NCBI GenBank assembly: GCA_959347315.1
Contig: OY365807.1
Coordinates: forward strand, 28,104,810 to 28,168,809
Direction: 5' to 3'
DNA length: 64,000 nucleotides
Source: Bimastos eiseni
Taxonomy: Eukaryota; Annelida; Clitellata; Crassiclitellata; Lumbricidae
Of the stretch, positions 45,124-57,947 are shown piece after piece (position 1 is the first letter of the stretch; each line of letters begins with the position of its first letter). The notes under the pieces were generated by a model that saw only the letters and a list, made by a program, of their open reading frames with translations, searched no databases and was not told where the DNA came from. Both the position numbers and the translations under genes were made by a program.

Positions 45124-48100
45124 GTTGGAGGGTAGTCAGTACCCTTACTTGCAGTCTGATCTTCGCTAGAGGGCGCTTGTTTGATGAAAAACCTTGAAAT
45201 AGCGTTTCATCTTAAGAGCAAGACTGGGGTAATCGCACAACGCAGACTTTAAGAGAAGAAAGACACTTAGCAACGAATGGGAGAATATAGACAGGTCCTA
45301 CCAGGCAATCTCCCTCTTGTAAATCCATACTACTTGTAGGCCAAATCATAAGATCTACTGAACAAAGGGATAGGGCCTACTCAGAGGTGCAGTTTCTTGC
45401 ATTTTGAGGGTGGGCCGATGTTAACAGAGTCAGTTCATGCTTCTTATCATATATACAAACATTATGTAGAAACGTTAACCTATTAAATGGCTTCTGAAAA
45501 ATCGTCATTACTACCAATGCGTAAAATTTAATAGAATCAGTTTAAGTTCTAACATGCTATACATGTATATTGCAATTTGCAACGTGTGCAACCTCTTCGG
45601 ACACTTTTAAGTGATAGCCCGTGTTATCTCACTAACACAAAATCTGCATATAATAACCAATGCCACTTGAATTTTAACTGACTAACTGATACCCAGGTTT
45701 TAGTACTTCAGCATGGACTTCAGCGCATAGGATGAGACCCGAAATTCAAGTTCACAGCATCAGTCAGTGCAATACAAAATCCTGCTCAGTTGAGCGGACG
45801 CTAACTGAGCAGGCAGACGTAAGGACCGTTTATATAATTATAGACAACGCTGTACACTTGATGGGCGTTAAACTAAGCTTTATATAAGCACCGAGTGAAT
45901 CAGTCGATTCTCGAATGCAACGGCGCATGAAGATATTGCTACGCACATAGTAGACCCAGTAATCTCGACGCACTGACCCCAATAAATGTCAAGGCTCAAC
46001 TGTCTTCCTGAAAGTAAATCGGGAACGACCATAAACGCGATGATCTGCCAAGCGAAGCATCTTTTATACGAGCATCAATCAATGCACCCAAAGACTAGCA
46101 GAAGTCTTCTAAACCCGAAGTCTTCTCCTTGCGATCTAGAATCTCAATTATATAATATATATATGCCTCTGTATATAGCGGGAATTCTGTGGGAATCGTA
46201 GACCCTACTGCTGCAGCGAAAGAAAGGCGCTCATAGGAATCGCTCGCTCGAGTGCATGGGGTAATTTCAGCGCCTCATCCATTAACGCGTAACGTCGTTA
46301 TTATGGAAAGCTGACGACGACCGGAACGAAAATGCCACCGAAATCGCATTATTACCAATAATCGGTCGTAGGTTATGCGAGTGGTGCGCGGCAAAAAGAC
46401 AATGAGAGACCGATTACGTCTTTCTAAATATGCCTTTGCCGTCATCTGAGTATCTTTGTCTATGTACAACTGTGTGCTTCTTCTTTGTCACCTTCCCTAT
46501 CTGTGTCTTTCGTCGTATCCGTCTTTGTGTCTGACAATGCTTCTGGCTCTATGTGTGCGTGTAACTGTGCTTCTGTCTGTCGCTATCATCTCTTACACAC
46601 ATGCACACAAACATGCTCCCTTCCCTTCACACACACCCACTCCAACAAACGCACGCACGCACACAATTACTGACTTTCCTTCTCATAATATAGCGCCGAG
46701 AGTAAGAGCGAGGTCTATCGAAGAGCAGCAGGGTGCGATTTATGGGTGCTAGGGGAAGACCCTCCTCCACTGATTCAGACTCTTTCACCCAACTGGAGAT
46801 GAATGCAACTCGTGCATTTTGCTCCTATCCCATGGGGCTTACTCTTCCCACTTCTGACAGCAGTAAATCGCAGCCAGAGAGGGAGGCAAACAATTGCGCA
46901 TGCATGTACACACGCGCAAACAACGTATACAGTCAATGGATGGCAACGAGCGAAGGCAGGCAGACAGAAAGACAGACAAACAAGAGAATACTTGGACAAT
47001 AATTGTAAACAAGATGACAATTCTCTTTCGATGATTAAGCGGGTATCGCAAACTATAATGTAACTGGTAGGCTAAATGTATGATGATGCAGAATAAATGT
47101 GATGCAGTCAAATGTGACATGTAATGTAGGATATAAAAGTCGCATCTTAAAGCAATCGAGAATTGAGGGGCGCTTAGGAGGCAAGCTCCACAGACACAGG
47201 TAAGTGACAGAGGCAGAGACAGGCGGCACAAGCGCTCTAGGGAACCAAGGTGCGGAAATTAGAGGAAAGCAATCTACACACAGAGTGTAATGACCAGTAG
47301 TGCGCCGACAATTGCTAGCAAATGGAAAAGTAGCAACTGCTTAGAAACAGACGCAGATAAACAGGGTTCAATTTGTTTCGAGATGTATCATGTAAATAAT
47401 GCAAATTTACTAAGCCTCAATTAATTTTTTTTGCGATTTGTTCCTCTCGTCGCAAACAGACAGACACTCGCGGAGGATACAATTCACCGGAATTTTATAA
47501 AATTAATAAAATTCGATTCTCGCTCAGAGAACAGAGAACAGCCACAATACTTCGAAGCTTTCATATTTTTTATGCGTCACGATTCTGCACTGATCAACCG
47601 TCAACCACGATGCAAACACTATATCGAAAAAATAAAAAAACAAAAAATAATTAAGAATCCAAAAGTTTTTTTCAGTCGCATTTTTGAGACAAATTGCACA
47701 GATAACCGTCGAACGTGACTAAATTTTACCGAAAGATGAAATGCAATTCGAGTAGACCGGCATATATCCTACAACACAATGAGGGTAAACTCATGGCGCC
47801 AGATATACGCCTACTATAATAAACTGTCACAAGAAAATGAAAATACTAAGAAACCCAAAGTACCAGTGGACCACTGTATAAAAGTACGGACTGTACTGTA
47901 CACTAGAATAGTCACTATAAGAAAAGTTGTGCACCTTTTGTAGGTGACAATAGTCGTCAGGGTCGTTTTTGGCACAGCCTGCGCAGCATAATGTATTCGC
48001 GCAGGGCCTTGCAAACTTATAGGTTCCAAAAATCTAGTGATAGAGCAAGAAATGACTTTGTCATTCTCGTAAAAATATGGCAGTATTATTATAGGTTTTG

Positions 48101-48458
48101 CAAACAGAAAGCACGACAAATTTATTCTATATAAACTATTTAATTACTAAAAGCAAGAATGACCTGTTTCCAGGTGGTTCTACTAATTAGATCTCCTTTA
48201 AAATTGTCACTCGGCTGTTTACACAATTATGCTTCTGTTTCATTGCCATTCCGGATTGCCTAAATAAACATGATGATTGATTGATGAAGAAACTATATTC
48301 AAATTGTCATATTTCATTTCATTTCATTACGAGAAGAGATCGATCGATTGGTAGCAACCCAGCGCCTGATTCAAAGCGAGGGAACGTCTGTTTCGGATAA
48401 TAAATTGAAGGATTAATAGGCTTTCGTCAAATGAAAAGGTTCTTTGTTGTGAAGTCAT
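45122..48458. other. Intergenic DNA, nothing recognised
   Basis: No supported gene was found. Short CA-rich words occur at 46590-46665. Confidence 0.4.
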
Positions 48459-48570
48459 GGTTGTTGCAGTGTAACGACACTGTGTGATAAGAAAGATCAT
48501 TAGCGTCGCCCACTTTCTTTATCCAGGCTGGGGACTGGCACTGCCTGTGTACAAACAGTGGTGGAGTTTT
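48459..48570 (+). repeat. ~120-bp dispersed element, copy C
   Basis: 'ggttgttgcagtgtaacgac', 'gtgataagaaagatcattag', 'cgtcgccc' and 'ggggactggcactgcc' match copies A and B in order and orientation. Confidence 0.75.
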
Positions 48571-49184
48571 AAAACGTATTTAAAAAGTCATGGTATAGTT
48601 TCTTGGATCTAAGCGAGAACAAAAAAGTAAGATTTTTGTCGGTGACAGATGTTACCATTGAAGCGTTGGAGTCTGTCTTGTGAAACGATCGTAAAGCAAA
48701 GGATCAAACTCAAAAGAAGAAGCTGGTGTCAAAACCCCACCCTCTGCAAATTGGAAACTGCAGGTGACCTGATATACATGCACATTCAGTTCGGTGTAAC
48801 AGCCAGATTGCAAGGCAGAGAACATAGAAATAGATTCTAACAGGTGACAGCTTATAGAGGAAGAGAAGGAAGGAAATTGGAAGATACAAAAGGACAGCGA
48901 GAGGAAGAATTAAAACACTTAAAGCGCCTCTGCGGCAACGAAGGTACAGAACGAAATAGGACCTATAGACGATAAAGAAGACGATTGCATGGATGGTAAA
49001 CGAGGAAAGAGAATAATTCTGAAGAGCAGGAAGGGAGGATGGAAGGAAACGGCAAAGGATGAATTAACTGGACGAAGAAAGGAAAGAAGACGGGAGGAGA
49101 ACGAAGACCTCCCTCGGTCCGAGTGATCATCGCAGATATCAATTTCCTGTCGTCATGGCGACAACTGCTAATCTGAATCCAGTC

Positions 49185-49250
49185 ATATTATTTATATACG
49201 CTATTGAGCGCCTGTGTGTAGGCAGTCTCTAATGGGTGCCATATAAAATT
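49185..49250 (+). repeat. LINE 3' tail
   Basis: 'cgctattgagcgcctgtgtg' and 'aatgggtgccatataaaatt' follow the same tail pattern. Confidence 0.4.
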
Positions 49251-49265
49251 GCTATTATAATAATC

Positions 49266-49308
49266 GTACTGGTGATGATGATGATGCTGTTATTGTTGTT
49301 GTTGTTAT

Positions 49309-49361
<53 letters not shown>

Positions 49362-49575
49362 CTGCTGTGTTGTTGATGATGATGATGGTGATGATGACGA
49401 CGATGACGACGATGACGATGATGATGATGATAACGATGATGATGATGATGATGATGATGATGCTGTGTTGTTGATGATGATGATGGTGATGATGACGACG
49501 ATGACGACGATGACGATGATGATGATGATAACGATGATGATGATGATAACGATGATGATGATGATGATGATGATT
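49266..49575. repeat. (GAT)n-based satellite with a 98-bp internal duplication
   Basis: GAT trinucleotides are interrupted by GAC, GGT and AAC. The stretch beginning 'ctgtgttgttgatgatgatg' occurs at 49365 and again at 49463, 98 bp apart. Poly-His and poly-Ser frames on the minus strand are artefacts of this array. Confidence 0.95.
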
Positions 49576-50317
49576 GCGATGACGGCGTTTCCGCTCGCGA
49601 CCGACCGTGACACAGACGAGTCCGCTAAGAACACTAACAGTGTCCTTTATAGAGAGTACAAAAGAATTTTTCGCACAAAACTTTGCATTCATTATACTTC
49701 GTACTGATTTTAGAGATGACCGTTCAGTCCGTACATACGGAATAGGACAATTGAACGCTGAATATGCACGCATCAAATAAAGCTTGTCCAGTCTATGCAC
49801 CCACAATATCTGCATACAGCATAATATGCCTACACAGATATCTGAAGAAGAAGGATCCCTGTGGCTGACATCTCCTCTGGAATGGAGGATTAGTGTAAGT
49901 CTGACGTGGGTATGCATAGGCATAGGCCCACAAACTATGCATGTAATATGAAGTATGTTATTTATATTGAAATGGTGATTTATAATTTTTATAGAGCTAG
50001 CAATTTGGTATCTTTGCAGATACCACCTGTAGATGTCTCGTGGGCAATCGCTTGGGCCAACCTAGCCCTCCATTAATTCACAACGGGTATTCTGAAGTTC
50101 TGAACATTATCATCAGTTTAGAAGGTTGTCCTGGACCTGGTGTCTGTCCTCTGGTTTAGACTTCAGTTAATGTTAAAGCAATCTTCATCCATAGAGCTGA
50201 TCTCTTCAGACGACTCTAAATGAGAACCGAAGATGAGATTGCATTCCATCCAGTCAAATATCTGATTATGCTCAGTGCTAGCCAATGACGACATCACCTA
50301 CTTAGCCTCGGCATACG
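49576..50317. other. Intergenic DNA, nothing recognised
   Basis: No supported feature was found. Confidence 0.4.
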
Positions 50318-50490
50318 TTGCCTTTCAAAAGGCAAAGGCCCTAATTCTGTGCCCACTCTTAGACCTTGGATTGCCTATCAAGAGGCATTGGCCCTAAATC
50401 TGTGCCCACTCTTCGACCTTGAATTGCCTTTCAAAAGGCATTGGCCCTAAATCTGTGCACACTCTTAGACCGTGGATTGCCTTTCGAAAT
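50318..50490. repeat. 53-bp tandem repeat, 3.3 copies
   Basis: Units start at 50318, 50371, 50424 and 50477. Each begins TTGCCTTTCAAAAGGCA, an inner palindrome, followed by 'ttggccctaaatctgtgccc' and 'actcttagacc'. Confidence 0.95.
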
Positions 50491-51344
50491 GACCTGCTTG
50501 GGTCTGTCTTATTGACCATCGTTATTAGCCGCGTCGCATAGTTTTATGGTTGCGGTCATCTATAGTTTAGTAATGAAACATTGCGATATCACAGAGGGCT
50601 GCAGGGTTCTTCTTGCGCTTAAATTAAAACTATCGTCAAAATATTACTCATAGCTGCGAGTGAAGCCCCATGCAGCCGATGACTTCATGCTAAAAGAGAA
50701 TAGGCGGCCCCTACACAATGCAATGCGCTTCAGACATGTCAATAATCCGGTGAGAGATCCGCATGGACTAATATTCGTATGACTCGAATCATGTCTTTTC
50801 CTTCATGTCGATTGAACCACCGCATGTAAGGTAACAGATAAATCGAAAAGGTGGTTTAGGTCATTCCCGTCATTTCCAATTTTAGCGTTTCTCCTCGTAA
50901 GATTTTTTGTGCGTAGTCGCTATCCCAGGTCAATTGTTTCCTACTCATAATTATAAGTGAATCGTGTGAGCGACCTATATTCGCATAGCTTTGACAATAA
51001 ATAAATTTCTTAAATTTGGAATATTACTTCTCATCTGCACGCAGGTAGTGCGTTAATATCGTAGGGCCTACATATTATACTCATATATTTCATTATAAAA
51101 ATATGTATATTGTAGCCCGCAGACACAAGATCCATTGACGCATGCGCATAGTATCACGTCTATAGGCGTGCATAATGAAGAGGATATTGCGCACTGACAG
51201 AGTAGGCCTATCTATCTACGATACGACTCTGCAGGTGTGCGAGAAAGGCACCATTAGTCAATAAAAAATCATGTTTAAAACTGTGGTCTGTATTCTGCCT
51301 TACCTTGCCATATATACTTTACATATTCCATGCATATTTATGTT

Positions 51345-51409
51345 ATAATTGCTGTAGTGAAATAGGTATACCTATTTTATAGGTAGACCTATTTCACTAC
51401 AGCAATTAT
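51345..51409. repeat. 65-bp near-perfect hairpin
   Basis: The arms are 30 bp: ATAATTGCTGTAGTGAAATA.. at 51345-51374 and its inverse at 51380-51409. They have a single mismatch and a 5-base loop (TTTTA). It could be a foldback MITE, a small-RNA precursor or a palindromic insertion. Confidence 0.95.
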
Positions 51410-51944
51410 GACCCACACACAGTCCCACACATACGTGGAAACACACAAATTCACACACACTTAAACACACAGAGTAGACACTGATGACTTGGAATTTATC
51501 AGAGAAATCAGACGTCCTGCCATGGTTCTAACTGGTAATGGTAGCAACGTAGGTATAGGCCTACCAGTCTAATCTCTCATATGTAATGTTCATTGACTGA
51601 AGGACGCAGACTTTGCGATCACAGAATAACTAGACCGACACCCATAAACCGAGTTAGAATGATCTAGAGCCTACGACGACTGGCAGCGGAAGTTGTTTAA
51701 TACGTGGACAGAACTCCGTGATGCAGAGGACATAGACGACTCCAAATGATGCTTAGCACTGAGTAGACACTAGACCCTACGAGCATCCTTCTTCAGTAGA
51801 ATCAATTCTAATTCACCTTTGCTGTCCTAATCATGGTAACCCTCCTAATCATGTTAACCTTCCTAAACGAAGTTCGTTTGTGATAAGACATTTCTGAACA
51901 GACTACAGCAAAACAAATCTGAAGAAACATTCGTCTGCGTGCGG

Positions 51945-52012
51945 CAGGAGTCGAATGCATCCTCCTTCGTGACAATCAGAAACCAACCTGTTAGCCGAGA
52001 GAGCAGCTATAG
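51945..52012 (-). repeat. Second tRNA-like element (degenerate)
   Basis: On the minus strand, 'ctctctcggctaacagg' is A-box-like. A loop containing 'ttgtcac' follows, and then 'gcattcgactcctgcc', which is B-box-like. It shares the GTC loop and the following 'gaag' with 2570-2634. Pairing is poor, so it is a SINE head or pseudogene. Confidence 0.4.
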
Positions 52013-52460
52013 AGAATAAAATGCAGCATACAGCCCTAATTTAATTAAGTTCAGAAGTGCACATTGAAGTCGAACAGCTATTGAGAACCATAGGCAGACA
52101 GGAAGAGGTAGATTTTCTGCCTATAACAATAGACAGACTCGTGAGAGGATTGTGAACGTATATGTAGGACTTGGAGAGTTTCAGTTGGAGAAACCGGCAA
52201 CAATGAATGACCGCCGGCTGAAGACAAGACATATAATTATACCAGGAAGAACACACTTTCCAGCAAAGACTGATCGAAGAGTGGAGCAACCTTTAACAGA
52301 TCATCTGTGCGTGCTCTGCACATGGAAAGTGACAGCCTGCAGCTCAGGCAGGAATCAGTGTAGAGAGCGAAGAGCAGGTGTGACGCGGTTTCGGCAGGAG
52401 AGTCCAAGGCGCAGTCTTACAGCCTTGTTCAGTGTTCTAGTTAGAGGAAGCCGTGTGCAT

Positions 52461-52790
52461 TCAGAAAGGCCATAAAATGAGACAACTCTGAATAAGGCAG
52501 TGTATCGGTGCTTGCAATGAAGCTGGGTCAAGTATAGAGCGAAGGTATCGGATTTTCCTGAGATGAAACAAGCACGCCCTGGAAATGGCAGGAATTCTAG
52601 GTTTGAGGGAAAGTGTTAAGTCGAGGATGACTCCAAGATCCCGAACAGTAGACGATGGAGAGATTAGGGATGAAGAAATAGAGAATGAGAGTTCAGCGCA
52701 TGCACTTACGGAGCTTAGAGGACCAATCAAACGAGAAGGATCAGATCTGCCAGAGTTTAGTTTGAGGTGCATAAACCGACGACTCACAGC
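52461..52790 (-). pseudogene. LINE reverse-transcriptase thumb region, minus strand
   Basis: The 108-residue minus-strand frame contains FMHLKLNSGRSD, then PSSTVRDLGVILDLTLSLKP, then ISRACLFHLRKIRYLRSILD. It matches in order the 'WMxxNxLKLNxxKTE ... VRNLGVxxDxxLSFxxHI ... xxxxxxLRxIxxIRxxL' block downstream of the YADD box in CR1/L2-type elements. It is the best-preserved LINE coding stretch here but still only a fragment. Confidence 0.9.
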
Positions 52791-53424
52791 ATGATGTCGT
52801 CAATGCAGACACGAAGTCTTGTGCACCTGTAACATCGCTGCACATTGCATTCTACAATATTGTTTGTGTCTCATCCAACTAATGACATATTTTGTTGTAT
52901 TAGAGTTCTCCGGAAAGCAACCAACGGAGCCTCGTTGTTCTTCATGCGTTCCCTCTGAGCTCGGCTTGGGCTCCGAGTTGCCTAATCGCGTTAATTGCAC
53001 CCCCGTATGGTGTGCCAATAGGCCCAATACTGACGCCTGATTCGGTATGAATAGGGTTCTACCCCGATTGGCCGACGGTGGTGATTGCATGGTGCAGCGA
53101 GAGTGGCTGAAGAGACTGTTGGTGCATTGCATCTAAACATTATTAGAGCTCCTCTCGACTCCTCAGAGTCGAGAGTCTTTAGCACGAGACTCGAAACGCT
53201 CTGAGCGAACGAGAGGATGCGGGGAATAGACCGTTGCAACGGGGTTGGCCATTAAAAGTGGAAGGACTTTTCAAGTGAAGGTGTAGGGATAGAGGTGTAG
53301 AGTCTAGAGATAGTGATGTGGACAATACCTCAGTCCGTTTTTCCATAGTAGAAATCGACATTTTATAGGTGTATGTGACCAACCGTCGCACTTGAGAAAT
53401 TAAGCTAGTAAACACAATTTAAGC

Positions 53425-53512
53425 AGGGCCACAATTGAGTAAATAAGTAAGTAAGCACAAGCCGCGTCCAAGGCCGCAATTGGGTAAATAAGTAAGTAAA
53501 CATAAACGGCAT
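53425..53512. repeat. ~52-bp duplication with TAAG tracts
   Basis: 'gagtaaataagtaagtaagc' and 'gggtaaataagtaagtaaac' each lie after 'caatt', with 'ggccgc'-like spacers, giving two tandem copies. Confidence 0.8.
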
Positions 53513-54367
53513 ACAAGACTGGGTGCAAACGCACGCATGCACTAAGACGTATGTTTGCGCAAGCACTATGTGAATATGCGCTATAAAAATAGCCGTCGCT
53601 AAAGCTCGGATTAGCGATTTAACGTCTCATTCAGATTGCAAACGAACGATAGAATCCGTTGCCGTCAAAGTTGGCGCTGCATAAATCGACGTTGAGGTTA
53701 TTTTGTTGATGCTGCTCTTCAATACACCCTGGAGGTTTAATTAGAAATTCCATTAAGTCGTAATCATCAATGAGCAATAATTAGCCCGTCGTTTCGTTGA
53801 CCTGATGACGGGACCGTTTGCTTAAATCATGCTAACGGCGTCACTCTGTGGGATCAAGCAGCTCATATAAAACCGCTTATGGGTCCATCGTCACTCGTAA
53901 AATAAACGATGTGCAGATGGAATGGAATGAGCGTAGTGTCTATGATAGGAGTTGTGCTTAGGGCACAAAGGTTGTGCAAACATTTTATAACGCCACAGCG
54001 TTTAAGCTATTGCTTGGCTTGATGAAAGTAGGACACGACGACACGTGTGTGTCCTCGTTTGCTACCAGACAAAATGGGACTTAGGATTCTAATAACATCA
54101 GTGACCGATGTTCAAATACCCCTTAGATTCAAGGTGTCTATGCCGCATTTTTATAGGAAAAAACACACAAAAATGAAACGGTTAAGTAAGCCCTATGTCG
54201 CAGACAGTATGCAATAATTTTAAACCGGGCCTAGGAGACAATGCCTTCATTATGACAATGGTCATTAACACTCCTTCTGATATCTACTCATTCTATTTAG
54301 GACGTGCATGACGTTCAATTTGACTTTGACGTGATAAACACTGCCGTTGTCTCTCGAACGCTGGCGT
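53513..54367. other. Intergenic DNA, nothing recognised
   Basis: No supported feature was found. Confidence 0.4.
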
Positions 54368-54375
54368 ATCGTAGA

Positions 54376-54654
54376 TTAGGCTGTCAACGGGTACCCGGGT
54401 ACCCGTCCGAGGCCGACTACCCGGGTAATAAGATCAGTTTTCGGGTACCCGAAAATGCCGGTATTCCGCAAACATGCTTGATTTTACCTGAACATAATTA
54501 TGCCAGAAATATTAGTCACATTGGTTGACTGCCCGGGCAATTAAATCGATTCTGGGGTGTCCTACATTCCGTAAAAATTCCCTACATTTCCTAGCAAAAT
54601 ATCCGCGGGTCGACGGGTACCCGGATCGTGATTTAAAAATTTCTGACAGCCTTA
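54376..54654. mobile_element. hAT-type MITE (copy 2)
   Basis: Diverged copy of 430-733. Left end TTAGGCTGTCAACGGGTACC, right end 'ctgacagcctta'. The flanking 8-mers ATCGTAGA and GTCGTAGG agree at 6 of 8 bases, consistent with a decayed target duplication. The internal CGGGTACCCG motifs and the 'atgccagaaata' segment are shared with copy 1. Confidence 0.85.
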
Positions 54655-55344
54655 GTCGTAGGGCCTACTGCTCGAGAATGTTTGTAATGTAGTACTGCGA
54701 GTTCAGTCTGATAGCCTACCATTTTGTCAATAATGTATTTCGACACATTATTTCCAATATTCGAATAGACCATAGTAGGTCAGGTCGAATCGGATCAGAT
54801 AAAACTAGATTGTACCAGTCTGTCAGATTAGATCAGTCTCACTGAAGTAAACTACGTCAGATGTTTTAAATTGATACATATATAACGTAGTGACAGATGA
54901 CTGTGTTTTGCATTTTCATAAAAGCTTTCATTTGTATTAAATGGCCAAAACATGGTCATAAAAAATCACTGGTTATTACACACTTAGAATGCCGCATCCA
55001 TATGAAGAATCCATTTCTGAATCGGTTTGATTGGTTGCTAGTATTCTTTCTTAGATCTATCACGGCTGGAATCAGCTTTCATTCTCCACATCCTCTGAAA
55101 CGCATTAGTCGTGTGTTTAGTCTACTGCGTTTTTTTCTACTGCAGATACGTCAATCATTAAAAAAACCTTTGCACATTTGTAATGAATAGCACACTGGCG
55201 TGCAGATGTGAAAAACCTGCGTGTGTTTCAAATTTCTTATCTCAGCAAGGTCGACAAGTCCTTTTTCGCTAGACGGTGACGTTGGTTAAATTACATGAGT
55301 AGAATTTAATTGTCAGGCGCACATTACGTCCTCCATGACTATCG

Positions 55345-55430
55345 TATCGTATCGTAATTTCAGCATTTCTACAGCGCCCACAAAAACGAATTCTCGCGGA
55401 ACCAGCTTATTCACAGGCGCTTAATCAAAA
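55345..55430 (-). repeat. LINE 3' tail (minus orientation)
   Basis: 'catttctacagcgcccacaa' and 'ttcacaggcgctt' resemble the inverse of the recurrent tail. A short (TATCG)3 run precedes it. Confidence 0.35.
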
Positions 55431-55599
55431 CAGAATCGAAAGGCAGGGGGTCAAATCCAGAGAGTCAGGCAGGCAGACAGGTAGACGGCTAAGGTGGATG
55501 GTGTTTGGAGTTGAAACGGCGAAGGAGATAGGAGGAAGAGGAGGAATCAGGATAGACTAACGTATAAGAACAAGAAGACTTCGGCTACAGATAGCAATA

Positions 55600-55740
55600 A
55601 AACGAAGGAAACCTCATAAGAGGCAAACACGGCTTCCGCCAACATCCGGTCACGAAACACGATTCAAGAAAAAACTACATGAGTTCACGCTAAGAGACAA
55701 ACGACAAGGCGAGAGACTGGCAAAAAACAGTCTCAAAGAA
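55600..55740 (+). repeat. Diverged repeat pair, copy 1
   Basis: 'ggcaaacacggcttccgcca', 'cacgaaacacgattcaagaa' and 'gagagactggcaa' align with 57150-57265 at roughly two-thirds identity. Confidence 0.45.
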
Positions 55741-57140
55741 CCAGATCCAAAAATCCAATCTGACCCTAAGTTAAATATAGGTCTAGGACCTTTTTCAAGA
55801 ATCAAATATGTTCAATCATTTAGAATAGGAAAGTAAATTAAGTCGATGGTCGACTTGGAATATCTGGTTGAAGATTAAGGTATCCTTGCGAAGCTTAACG
55901 TTCCAGAATATTGTTGCACCTACATAGCCTACTCAATCGATGATGTAACTTTATTCTTCTACTGCAATTTGCAATTTTCACTCATCAAGACGCATTCTTT
56001 CAGCGATCTTTAAATTACGCTCAGATTACGATATTTCCAATCCTACTACGCTTACTGTCTCTCTGTCTCTTCCGTTTCTCTCTGTCTCGACCTTTATCCG
56101 TCGTTATATCCTTTTTCGATTTTAATTTTCAATCGTTTAACCTAAGAAGCCAATCCTATAGACGTAGGTTCCTACTTCCTACGTTGATAATGATTGCTGA
56201 CAGTTCCCGAAGCTGCAGATAATTAATTAAACCCTTTGGTGTTCTTGTTCATTTGTTTCTAGTTTCATCGGGTGAAAAGCCTATTAAGCCTATTTAGCTG
56301 CAATCGACAAATCAATTATCAAATCTGTGGGCATTTAATTAGCTCAAGCGTGCAACGAATGTATCTAGTATTACAAAACTTCAGAATCAAATATCTTGTG
56401 ACCAAGAAAATTTAGAATTCAGCGACAAGATGCGAAACTTAACACACAGGTTGGAAGGAGCTCCAGTATGTTTATTGCCTTCTGAATAATTATATGGATT
56501 ATCATATCGGCTCTGATTATGCTTTGTTTCCAATGCTACTAGTATAACTCCAATTTACATTATATGGGTAAGTAATTAATCAGATATGATCAGCTAGCTA
56601 GCCAATTCTAATCTATTAGCTGTCTAATTTAAATTGATCAGCAGCTTTTATAGCTAATTTCATGTCGTAAACGATTAGTTGAACCATTGGATTCCCATTC
56701 TTCTCGCAATGGCTGTGTAGGCAACTGGTGCTTAAAATTATCCCGAAGTTCTTTAAGGCTTGATTTTATAGGGTAGAATTGAGGTAAGAGTGGCATCGAA
56801 AGGATAGCTAACTTTATAGAGAGTGTAACGCTTCAGTAACATAACCAACTCTAACTGGAAACCATCTTACGCATCGTCAAACTTCGTCAGTCGTATTAAT
56901 TCGAGTTCAAGTTTACAAACAATTATAGACCGGCTGCATGACGTTCCCTCTACCTGACTCTTATTCTGATCAATTGGCAAAAAGAGCTTGCTAATTCTAA
57001 TCCTAAGCTTAATCGAAAAGTAAATTTAAGTAGCTAACTATAATTCTCGTCGATTAGCAATTTAATAATTCGTGCCAATCTCTCTTTATAATATGAGAAC
57101 ACGAAGACGCTGACCTCAGAAGACGACGATGACAAAACAA
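55741..57140. other. Intergenic DNA, nothing recognised
   Basis: AT-rich with no supported feature. Confidence 0.4.
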
Positions 57141-57144
57141 TCAA

Positions 57145-57270
57145 TGTTTGTATGAAGGGAAAACACGGCATCCATCCATATCTAGTTACGAAAGACGGTT
57201 TAAGAAGACGCGAACGTTATCCACTCAGACAGGGAAAACGACTAGCCGAGGAACTGGCAATTAAACGGTC
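57145..57270 (+). repeat. Diverged repeat pair, copy 2
   Basis: 'gggaaaacacggcatccatc', 'ttacgaaagacggtttaaga' and 'gaggaactggcaa' match copy 1 in order. Family unknown. Confidence 0.45.
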
Positions 57271-57947
57271 ACGCAACATGCAACCAGTTTTCCGCCAAAT
57301 AAACATAGTATTATATATCGTAAAATGTATCAATCGTAATATGTATCATAGTATACATGTAAGTTATTGTGTATTTTGAGCTGAATGTTGTTGTGGTAGT
57401 GGATGATGCATTACGACAAGAAATGTCGATGGTCAATTGGACACGATGTCCAATGACACAGTACGATCGAAGGTCATGACCTCATTTGACACGATCAACT
57501 GCATCCTAAAACCGATTCGTGATTGTAGTTTTATGTCAATAGTTTAGCAACAATTAAGTGTGACTTCCGGAAGAAGATTCGTCCGAAATATGATGCTGAC
57601 AGAAGTAAATTCATGAACGGAGGCCGAATGAATGACTCTGTCGCAGCATGCAGCCATGCATGCTCCATTCTGCTTCTGAATTGGTTGGGCTTTGTTCCGG
57701 TGGCATATGCGATGAAGGACATGCTTGAATTATCTTGAAGATTAGAAGACCAGGAAAACGAGGCTGCTCTAACCACACGTATGCTGCGACAATGAAGCAT
57801 AATCCCCGCCTACTATGCAACCATCACGGGCCCCTTGCAAATAGCATTGACATCATTGACATATATGGTAGGCCTCTACTATCACATTTTACGGTACCAC
57901 ATATGCCTACTCTGTGCTGAATCTTATTTAATGTAGCAGATACTAAT

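Noticed and set aside
49255..49923. 222-residue His- and Ser-rich minus-strand frame
   Set aside because: Read-through of the GAT satellite plus adjacent non-coding DNA.
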